This document shows positions 1-5,050 of a stretch of 7,359 nucleotides of DNA, one piece after another. Location: assembly GCA_036272935.1 (NCBI GenBank), contig DATAXP010000118.1, positions 1-7,359 of the forward strand, read 5' to 3'. The notes below the pieces were generated by a model. It saw only the letters and a program-made list of their open reading frames with translations. It had not been told where the DNA came from and did not search any database. Every line of letters begins with the position of its first letter. The first letter of the stretch is position 1. Made by a program: the position numbers and the translations under genes. The DNA is from DATAXP01 sp036272935. GTDB lineage: Bacteria > Planctomycetota > Planctomycetia > Pirellulales > PNKZ01.

Positions 1-87
1 CTGCTACGATTGGTGACCGGCGTGCTGATCGAGATCAGCGAAGAATGGGAGACCGCCAAACGCTACGTGACTTTTGAAACCAAGTAA
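1..87 (+). CDS. IS256 (mutator)-family transposase, C-terminal fragment cut by window edge
   Basis: Frame 1 is open from the left edge to a TAA at 85-87 and encodes 28 residues that include VLIEISEEWETAKRYVTF. The pattern of a leucine-rich helix, an acidic EISEEW stretch and a KRY segment just before the stop is typical of the extreme C-terminus of IS256/mutator-type DDE transposases. The catalytic residues lie upstream and are not in the window. The assignment rests on a short segment recognised from memory, so it is moderate. The fragment is incomplete because of the window edge, and nothing here shows whether the full gene is intact. The element's right end should lie shortly downstream; the A/T-rich stretch around 105-135 is the best place for it, but the inverted repeat cannot be confirmed without the left end. 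Confidence 0.65.
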   Translation: MLRLVTGVLIEISEEWETAKRYVTFETK

Positions 88-445
88 CACTCACCCCCAA
101 CCGATTCAGACACTTTTACAGAAAAAAAGCGACGGTATCCGTTTTTCCGAGGATGAGGGCTGGTTGCAGATTGCTCCCTGTCCGTTGGAAGTCGTCGGCG
201 GGGCTGACGATGGCGAGTCCGTCTATCCCTTCTATTCTCTGCACGTTGCTAATTTGATCGAAGTCTTTGACGCCGTGCCGCAAATGTTGTGGACCACAAT
301 AGACGGCCAATTCTCGCTGGAAGGCAAGATCGACGGCGACGATGCCTGGATTACTTTTCACCAAGCACCGTTCGAGGATGAAGAACCAAGAGACGTTCTC
401 GATCCGAAAGGGGGCATCAGGCCGAAGCAGCCTCCCGAGGAGTGA
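74..445 (+). CDS. Hypothetical protein next to the transposase end, possibly N-terminally truncated
   Basis: I do not recognise this protein. The frame gives up to 123 residues. It is acidic, rich in aromatic residues and without membrane segments or a signal peptide, so probably a small soluble cytoplasmic protein. The middle (WLQIAPCPLEVVGG, then VYPFYSLHVANLIEVFD and GKIDGDDAWITFH) looks like an alternating-strand alpha/beta domain; the last 15 residues are proline- and charge-rich. The only start that keeps the full length is TTG at 74, which overlaps the transposase stop by 14 bases and has no Shine-Dalgarno sequence. Residues 1 to about 18 may therefore be encoded by transposon DNA, with the native start lost to the insertion. 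The stop at 443-445 overlaps a possible GTG start of the next gene. Base composition is less GC-rich than the genes further right. The domain-like centre suggests a real gene; the start is unsure. Confidence 0.5.
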   Translation: MKPSNTHPQPIQTLLQKKSDGIRFSEDEGWLQIAPCPLEVVGGADDGESVYPFYSLHVANLIEVFDAVPQMLWTTIDGQFSLEGKIDGDDAWITFHQAPFEDEEPRDVLDPKGGIRPKQPPEE

Positions 446-465
446 GAGAAGCGGGAATAGTCGAA

Positions 466-900
466 ATGGCGTTTAGCCAATCCCTCGCCGACCGAGTTCG
501 CCACGCTCTGCGAAATCACCGGGGCATCGCCGAGAAGAAGATGTTCGGCAGCATCGTGTTCTTGCTCAACGGCAAAATGCTGGTCGGCGTTTGGAAGTCG
601 TTGCTGATCGTGCGGCTTGGCCCCAATCAGGCAACCACGGCCTTAACGGACACACGTCCAGGAGTTCGACCTGACTGGACGACCCATGAAGGGCCGGATC
701 ATGTCGAGCCCGATGGCCTGGAGAATGACCGGCAGCTTGTCGGTTGGGTCGAGGGGACGACGGGGTTCGTCGAGGCGTTGGCCTGTGCCTGCCGGCGAGT
801 AGGCCACGCAGGCTTTTCGAGTGGCCGTCAGAGCGGGTTTAGTGCCCGCTCTAGTGCCCGGAGCCAGGAATCATTGTTTTTCCCCGGCAAATACGAATAG
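466..900 (+). CDS. TfoX N-terminal-domain protein with apparent internal frameshifts
   Basis: The start MAFSQSLADRVRHAL, the KKMFGS motif (residues 24-29), the NGKML strand and LIVRLGP (47-53), then VEPDGLENDRQLVGWVEG (80-97), match the small TfoX N-terminal domain. That domain is found in the competence regulator TfoX/Sxy and in many stand-alone proteins of unknown role. ATG 466 is preferred because family members begin this way and GGGA lies about nine bases upstream; an in-frame GTG at 442 overlapping the previous stop is the alternative. Residues 63-79 do not look like the family, but the +1 frame over 653-703 reads HVQEFDLTGRPMKGRIM, the expected segment. A base therefore seems gained near 652 and lost near 703. 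After FVEAL (residue 105) a further shift would give PVPAGE and a stop at 800-802, so the present tail to residue 144 may be artificial. It may be a decaying gene or contain sequencing errors. Confidence 0.65.
   Translation: MAFSQSLADRVRHALRNHRGIAEKKMFGSIVFLLNGKMLVGVWKSLLIVRLGPNQATTALTDTRPGVRPDWTTHEGPDHVEPDGLENDRQLVGWVEGTTGFVEALACACRRVGHAGFSSGRQSGFSARSSARSQESLFFPGKYE
830..852. repeat. Perfect 8-bp stem-loop between convergent units (possible bidirectional terminator)
   Basis: The arms AGAGCGGG (830-837) and CCCGCTCT (845-852) pair perfectly around a 7-base loop, TTTAGTG. The 9-mer TAGTGCCCG occurs twice here, at 840-848 and 852-860. The hairpin lies inside the annotated 3' part of the TfoX-domain gene. 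It would be 27 bases past that gene's probable original stop at 802, and about 55 bases past the 3' end of the tRNA gene on the other strand. This position suits a shared transcription end for two convergent units. Neither side has an adjacent run of T, so it is not a classic intrinsic terminator and could also be part of a dispersed repeat. Confidence 0.35.
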
Positions 901-906
901 ATTTAA

Positions 907-979
907 TACCCCTACGGGGAGTCGAACCCCGGTTTTCGGACTGAGAATCCGACGTCCTAGGCCACTAGACGATAGGGGC
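907..979 (-). tRNA. tRNA-Glu (anticodon CUC)
   Basis: The minus strand folds into a complete 73-nt cloverleaf. The acceptor arms GCCCCTA and TAGGGGT pair over seven positions with a G-U at the end. The D arm contains TCTAGTGGCCTAGGAC, the typical tRNA-Glu form. The anticodon stem TCGGA/TCCGA encloses TTCTCAG, with anticodon CTC (complement of 943-945) after U33, and the T arm is CGGGG-TTCGACT-CCCCG. The sequence resembles bacterial tRNA-Glu, and CUC reads GAG codons. The discriminator base is A, and the 3' CCA is not encoded, so it must be added by CCA nucleotidyltransferase. A near-consensus promoter lies just upstream. The tRNA converges on the TfoX-domain gene. Confidence 0.95.
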
Positions 980-999
980 TTGGCGATGAACGAATCCGT

Positions 1000-1028
1000 T
1001 TTTTAGGCCGCGCGGGCGGCGCTGTCAA
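1000..1028 (-). promoter_or_regulatory. Sigma70-type promoter of the tRNA-Glu gene
   Basis: Read on the minus strand, a perfect -35 box TTGACA (1023-1028) is followed by exactly 17 bases and a -10 box TAAAAA (1000-1005; five of six matches to TATAAT, counting the final A as the mismatch and the fourth A as matching). Transcription would begin near 993, giving a leader of roughly 14 nt before the tRNA 5' end at 979. The 17-base spacer consists entirely of G and C, and the bases after the -10 box begin CGG. A GC-rich discriminator of this kind is a known mark of stable-RNA promoters under stringent control in other bacteria; here that is inference. Confidence 0.75.
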
Positions 1029-1075
1029 CCGGCTTGTTGGCGCGGCGGATCCGAGAACATGCCGACCGAGCCGTC

Positions 1076-1089
1076 GCGCATCGCTGCGC
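1076..1089 (-). terminator. Short GCGA-tetraloop hairpin just after the kinase stop
   Basis: On the minus strand, two bases after the kinase TAG, the sequence GCGCA-GCGA-TGCGC forms a perfect 5-bp stem closed by a GNRA-type tetraloop, with one further T-G pair possible. It is the only hairpin I see between this gene and the tRNA promoter, so it could protect the 3' end or help transcription to end. The stem is short and no T run follows, so intrinsic terminator function is doubtful; chance pairing in GC-rich DNA is a real alternative. Confidence 0.25.
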
Positions 1090-1091
1090 AC

Positions 1092-2711
1092 CTAATCCGA
1101 CGTGGTGCCATTTGGCTCAAGGTGATCCGACGGCAGCGATTTCAGCCATTGTTCCCAATCGTGCGAGGTTTTGCGGTCGATGGCGGCACGATTTTGCTGG
1201 AGCACGTAGGCCACGAGCGGCGTGATACGCGGATCGAGTTTTTGCCGCAGTGGTGGCAGCTCGGCCAGCGCTTTTGCCGCGCGTTCGTGATCGCCTTGCA
1301 TCGTGTACGCGATGGCCAGCCCCGCGAGCCCGAAGGCCCGAAACTCGGCGTCGGGCGCTGCCTTGCGCGCTGCCAGCTTCTCGGCCAGCGGCAGCGCGTC
1401 GGCCGGGCGATTGGCTTGCAAGTAGTAGCGCATCAGCTCCTGCTGCGCGCGCGGAACGAAATACTCGTCGTGTGGGAAATGCTGTTCGACACTCTCGAGC
1501 CACTGCTGTTGATGCGACGACTGCATCTGTGCGACGAAGAACTGCTCCCGCGCTGAAGTGTACCGGGGAATCTCGGGCTGGGCCGATCTGGTCAACAGCG
1601 GCCGATCGCGCCGCGACCATGCCATCGCACCGCCCAGTGCGAATGCTGCGATCAGCGCGCCCCACCATAGACGACGGCCGCGCCGCCGATCAACGGTCCG
1701 TACCGCGGTGGTCCGCATGACTTCGGCAAGCTGCTCTTGGGCACGCGATCCCGCTGCGCCGCCAAGAGTTCCGAGCCCTTCGCCGCTCAACGCATCTTCC
1801 CAGTGTTCATCGTCGAGTCCAGGTACTTCGACTTGTCGCAGATCGCGCAACAGTTCGCGTGGGCTGGCGTAACGGTCGTCGGGTCGCTTGGCCAAGAGCT
1901 TGTGAACGATACGGCATAGTGACGGCGGCAGATCGGGCCGTCGTTGCTCGAGCCGCTCCGGCGCGCTCTTGAGATGCTGCACCGCGACGCTCAGCGCGGT
2001 TTCGCCGCGGAACGGCGGCTCGCCGGTGAGCATGTGGAACGTCGTCACACCCAGGGCGTACAGATCGCTGCGCACGTCGAGCGGGCGGCCTTCGACTTGC
2101 TCGGGGCTCATATACAACGGGGTGCCCATCGTGATGCCCACCTGCGTGAGGTGCGCCTGATCGCTGCCCCCCGCGAGGCGCGCCAGGCCGAAGTCGGCCA
2201 CCTTCACCTCGCCGGTGGCAGCGAGCATGATATTCTCGGGCTTGATATCGCGGTGGACGATGCCGCGCTCGGCCGCCTTGGCCAGTGCCAACGCCACCTG
2301 CCGCAAGATGGTGACCGCCTGCTTCACGTCGAGCGCGCCGTGACGGGCGAGCAGCTCGCGCAGGTTCTGCCCAGCGACATATTCCTGCGCAATATAATGG
2401 ACGCCTTCGGCACAGCCGACGTTGTAAATCTGCACGATGTTGGCATGCACCATCGAAGCGGCAGCTTGGGCCTCGTTGTGGAATCGCTGCACGTAGGTCG
2501 CGTCACCGGCCAGGCTGTTGCGGAGCACCTTCACCGCCACCTGCCGCCGCAGCGAAAGCTGTTCGGCCAGATAGACCTCGGCCATCGCACCGCGTCCCAG
2601 GCGGCGCAGCAGACGGTAGTCGTCGAGCTGCCGCCCCGACAAGTCGGGCTCGGCCGATGTGCCGGCCACGGCTGGCGGAGGCGAAACGGGAGTGGCGCCC
2701 GGCGTGCTCAT
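1092..2711 (-). CDS. Transmembrane PknB-like serine/threonine protein kinase
   Basis: This is a Hanks-type kinase of 539 residues that phosphorylates Ser/Thr on unknown targets. A proline-rich lead (1-30) precedes the kinase domain, about residues 32-295. That domain has the P-loop LGRGAMAEVYLA (38-49), the ATP-binding Lys61 in VAVK, the paired Glu80, the catalytic loop HRDIKPEN (153-160, base Asp155), DFG (173-175), and GTPLYMSPEQ (196-205) at the end of the activation loop. All catalytic residues are present. A basic linker (342-348, RRRGRRL) leads to one hydrophobic segment (about 349-365), so the kinase faces the cytoplasm. The C-terminal ~170 residues lie outside; helical stretches such as ADALPLAEKLAARK suggest TPR-like repeats. 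The frame is open further upstream, but that part overlaps the hydrolase gene, so ATG 2711 is chosen, 59 bases after it. No Shine-Dalgarno is visible. Confidence 0.93.
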   Translation of the reverse strand: MSTPGATPVSPPPAVAGTSAEPDLSGRQLDDYRLLRRLGRGAMAEVYLAEQLSLRRQVAVKVLRNSLAGDATYVQRFHNEAQAAASMVHANIVQIYNVGCAEGVHYIAQEYVAGQNLRELLARHGALDVKQAVTILRQVALALAKAAERGIVHRDIKPENIMLAATGEVKVADFGLARLAGGSDQAHLTQVGITMGTPLYMSPEQVEGRPLDVRSDLYALGVTTFHMLTGEPPFRGETALSVAVQHLKSAPERLEQRRPDLPPSLCRIVHKLLAKRPDDRYASPRELLRDLRQVEVPGLDDEHWEDALSGEGLGTLGGAAGSRAQEQLAEVMRTTAVRTVDRRRGRRLWWGALIAAFALGGAMAWSRRDRPLLTRSAQPEIPRYTSAREQFFVAQMQSSHQQQWLESVEQHFPHDEYFVPRAQQELMRYYLQANRPADALPLAEKLAARKAAPDAEFRAFGLAGLAIAYTMQGDHERAAKALAELPPLRQKLDPRITPLVAYVLQQNRAAIDRKTSHDWEQWLKSLPSDHLEPNGTTSD

Positions 2712-2719
2712 CGATCGCC

Positions 2720-2748
2720 AGTATGCGGTGCAGCGGCGGACGTGACAA
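2720..2748 (-). promoter_or_regulatory. Candidate internal promoter directly before the kinase ATG
   Basis: On the minus strand, TTGTCA (2743-2748; five of six matches to TTGACA) is followed by a 17-base spacer and CATACT (2720-2725; four of six matches to TATAAT, including the key second A and last T). Only eight bases separate the -10 box from the kinase ATG. Transcription starting six to eight bases after the -10 box would therefore begin within about three bases of the ATG and give an essentially leaderless mRNA. This agrees with the lack of a ribosome-binding site. Such boxes can arise by chance, but this spacing, in a 59-base gap, is suggestive. Confidence 0.45.
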
Positions 2749-2770
2749 TCACGGCAAGATTGCGGCGATG

Positions 2771-3916
2771 TTAACCACCCGATACCAGCGACGCTGCGAT
2801 GGCGTTCGACAGGTTCACGAGCAGCCACGGCTGGCGTTCGCGCAGCGCCGAGGTGAGCAGTAGGCAGAACACGCCGGTGTCGGGGTCCATCCACACTTGC
2901 GTTCCCGTGGCGCCGGTATGGCCGAATACGCGCGGGCCAAGCAGGTCGCCCCAGCTATCGTCGGTGCCGGGATGGTTGAGCCGCCAGCCCAGCCCCCACG
3001 GACGTGTGCGGCGCGTCGGCTCGGGAACGTCGGGCAGCCGATCGAGCCAGTTGCACGTCATCGCCGCCACGGTGGCCGGCGAGACGATCCGCATGGGTCT
3101 ACCGCCCGCTGCGACGACGGAACCGTCGTTGAGCATCAAGTGGCACAGCACCGCGAATTCGGCCGGCGCGCTGAACAGGCCGCCCCACGGCGATCCCAGC
3201 TCCTGCCAATAGCGACTGTTCCAGCCGAACTCTGGCTCGTGATACGCCGGCGTCTCGACGCGCACCAGCCGGGCACGATCGAAGCGGCTCGAACCCAGGG
3301 CGAGCGACGACAGACCAAGCGGCTTGAAGATTTCGCTGTCAAGAAACTCCGCGATCTTCATGCCCGATACGCGGCGGACAATCTCGGCCGTGATTAGCGT
3401 GCCGACGCTTTGGTAGCTGAGCTGAGAACCGGGAGCGAATAGCGGCACCGTATCACGGATGGCGTGCTCGACAAATGTTTCAAGCGGCGCATGGCTGCGG
3501 CGCAGCTCGGCGTTGTTCGGGAGCATATCGGGCAGGCCGGACGTGTGCGTGAACAAGTGAAGCAGCAGCGTTTCGTCTTTATGGTGCGCCGCGAACTCGG
3601 GAATGTACCGCGTCACACGATCGGTCAGGTTCAGCAGACCGTGCTCGACGAGCGTCATCGCCGCCAGGTACACGATCGGCTTAGTGATCGAAGCCATCAG
3701 GAACAGTGCATCGTCGCGCATCGGCTCCGCGCCCGGCTCCGGTCCCATGCGGCCGAAAAACTGCGGCGCGATCATCTTGCCGTGCCGGCCGACAACCATC
3801 GCCCCGCCAGGAACCGTGCCGGAGCGCGTCCAACCTTCGAGCAGCGCACACGCGCGCTCGAAGCGCTGGGAATCGAAGCCAAGCTGCTCGGGCGAGGCCA
3901 GTTCAAGATGACTCAT
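2771..3916 (-). CDS. Beta-lactamase-related serine hydrolase (class C / family VIII esterase fold)
   Basis: This 381-residue protein belongs to the beta-lactamase (AmpC-like) superfamily, whose members include DD-peptidases, class C lactamases and family VIII carboxylesterases. The nucleophile motif SITK is at 76-79, followed by the typical helix (YLAAMTLVEHGLLNLTDRV) and HTSGLPDML. Tyr168 in SYQS is the second catalytic residue. WGGLFSAPAEFA lies at 244-255, and HTG (333-335) takes the place of the lactamase KTG. The third position of the YxN motif is Ser170, not Asn, and HTG is common in esterase-like members, so an esterase or peptidase is more likely than a true lactamase. No signal peptide or membrane segment is seen, so it is probably cytoplasmic. 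It starts 12 bases after the aldolase stop without a clear Shine-Dalgarno, which suggests cotranscription and perhaps coupled translation. The substrate cannot be told. Confidence 0.88.
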   Translation of the reverse strand: MSHLELASPEQLGFDSQRFERACALLEGWTRSGTVPGGAMVVGRHGKMIAPQFFGRMGPEPGAEPMRDDALFLMASITKPIVYLAAMTLVEHGLLNLTDRVTRYIPEFAAHHKDETLLLHLFTHTSGLPDMLPNNAELRRSHAPLETFVEHAIRDTVPLFAPGSQLSYQSVGTLITAEIVRRVSGMKIAEFLDSEIFKPLGLSSLALGSSRFDRARLVRVETPAYHEPEFGWNSRYWQELGSPWGGLFSAPAEFAVLCHLMLNDGSVVAAGGRPMRIVSPATVAAMTCNWLDRLPDVPEPTRRTRPWGLGWRLNHPGTDDSWGDLLGPRVFGHTGATGTQVWMDPDTGVFCLLLTSALRERQPWLLVNLSNAIAASLVSGG

Positions 3917-3928
3917 GCTCAGTGCCCG

Positions 3929-4972
3929 TCACGAGGCAGCCGCCGAGGCGGTTTCGTGCTCCATTGCCGTCGAGTATTGGCCTCGACGGGCAGCGACATT
4001 GCAGCGGCCACGGTGCGCCAGTGCCTGCTGCCCAGCGGCAACATTTGCTTCCTGTCCGCGCCAGGCGTCCATTGCCGGCTGATGCAGCGCGCGGGCATAC
4101 GAGTACGTAATCGCCCACGGCGCTCGGCTGCGATAGCGCACGTTCATGGCGTTGAGCCGAGCACTGGCCTGTTCGGCTGTCTGCCCTCCGGAGAGGAACG
4201 CGATTCCTGCCACCGCCGCAGGTACGGTCTTCAACAACACGCCAACGGTCGCGTCGGCCACGTGGTTGTCGTCGTCTTGCCGCGGACAATCCTTGCCGGG
4301 AACGACCATATTCGGCTTCAGGATCATCCCCTGCAGATCGACGCGGGCCGCGTAGAGTTGATCGAACACCACATGCAGCGTCCGCTCGGTCACCGCGGCG
4401 CAGCGGTCAAGGGTGTGCGACCCGTCCATCAGCACTTCGGGCTCGACGATCGGCACCATGTTCGCTTCCTGGCACAAGGCGGCGTAGCGGGCCAAGGCGT
4501 GGGCGTTGGCCTCGATACACTCGGCGGTTGGGATCCCGTCGCCGATCGCGATCACCGCGCGCCATTTGCAAAAGCGGGCACCCAACTTCGAGTATTCGGC
4601 CAAACGCCCGCGCAGGCCGTCGAGCCCTTCGGTCACTTTCTCGCCGGGGAAAATGGCCAGGTCCTTCGCACCTTCGTCGACCTTGATACCGGGAATGATC
4701 CCCTGCTGTTGCAAGACTGTGACGAACGGTGTGCCGTCAGCCTTGCTTTGGCGGATCGTTTCGTCGAACAGGATCGCACCGTTGATAACCTCGCCTAGCC
4801 CCGGCGTGGTGACGATCAGATCGCGGTAGGCGCGGCGATACTCGACCGTTTGCGGAATGCCGTCGGCTGCGAAACGCTTGTTGCACGTGCCCGTGCTTTC
4901 GTCCATGGCCAACAGCCCCTTGTCATTGGCGACCAGCGCCTGCGCCGTGCTCCAAAGTTGTTGTCGATTCAT
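3929..4972 (-). CDS. fba: Class I fructose-bisphosphate aldolase
   Basis: This enzyme cleaves fructose 1,6-bisphosphate to dihydroxyacetone phosphate and glyceraldehyde 3-phosphate, or makes it in reverse, through a Schiff base without metal. At 347 residues it is close to the eukaryote-like class I family length. Active-site residues match the muscle enzyme: Asp24 in LAMDES, Lys97 in GIKVD, Lys136 in CKWR, Glu177 and Glu179 in VEPE, the Schiff-base Lys219 in LKPN, the SGG phosphate loop (261-263) and Arg294 in SYARAL. The C-terminus ends in an Ala/Ser-rich tail without the terminal tyrosine of animal aldolases. ATG 4972 is chosen because AAGGAG lies six bases upstream and family members start at this point; the frame stays open to 5050 but has no support there. 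It follows the phosphorylase gene by 78 bases and precedes the hydrolase by 12, so an operon is likely. Confidence 0.96.
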   Translation of the reverse strand: MNRQQLWSTAQALVANDKGLLAMDESTGTCNKRFAADGIPQTVEYRRAYRDLIVTTPGLGEVINGAILFDETIRQSKADGTPFVTVLQQQGIIPGIKVDEGAKDLAIFPGEKVTEGLDGLRGRLAEYSKLGARFCKWRAVIAIGDGIPTAECIEANAHALARYAALCQEANMVPIVEPEVLMDGSHTLDRCAAVTERTLHVVFDQLYAARVDLQGMILKPNMVVPGKDCPRQDDDNHVADATVGVLLKTVPAAVAGIAFLSGGQTAEQASARLNAMNVRYRSRAPWAITYSYARALHQPAMDAWRGQEANVAAGQQALAHRGRCNVAARRGQYSTAMEHETASAAAS

Positions 4973-4978
4973 TGTCGG

Positions 4979-4984
4979 CTCCTT
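4979..4984 (-). promoter_or_regulatory. Ribosome-binding site fixing the aldolase start
   Basis: On the minus strand AAGGAG lies six bases before ATG 4972. It is the only strong Shine-Dalgarno in the window and settles the aldolase start over the in-frame upstream GTG at 5050, which directly abuts the phosphorylase stop and has no such site. Confidence 0.85.
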
Positions 4985-5050
4985 TTCATTGCGGGGCGGG
5001 AACGTTTCACTCCACGATGTCGCTCCGTCGATTCCGACCACTGCATGCAC

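Noticed and set aside
821..1006. Small plus-strand open frame running across the tRNA
   Set aside because: It is the antisense of a complete tRNA cloverleaf and its promoter; the coding look is incidental.
1944..2774. Plus-strand open frame (276 codons) opposite the kinase domain
   Set aside because: Its sequence is the complement of the kinase motifs in a GC-biased frame. No domain is recognisable, and the kinase is certain.
2712..2894. Upstream 61-codon extension of the kinase
   Set aside because: It overlaps the C-terminal coding part of the hydrolase in another frame and has Arg/Ala-rich shadow composition. The Pro-rich lead starting at ATG 2711 is typical for this kinase type.
3464..4798. 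Long plus-strand open frame (444 codons) opposite aldolase and hydrolase
   Set aside because: It is antisense to two genes with complete catalytic motifs, spans their junction, is rich in Arg, His and Gln, and shows no recognisable domain. GC-rich coding strands commonly leave the complement open.
5042..5049. 8-bp palindrome TGCATGCA just after the glgP stop
   Set aside because: It has no loop to form a hairpin, no T run and no second copy nearby. A palindrome of this size is expected by chance in several kilobases.
4973..5050. Upstream 26-codon extension of the aldolase
   Set aside because: It needs a GTG abutting the phosphorylase stop without a ribosome-binding site, while ATG 4972 has AAGGAG at ideal spacing and matches family N-termini.
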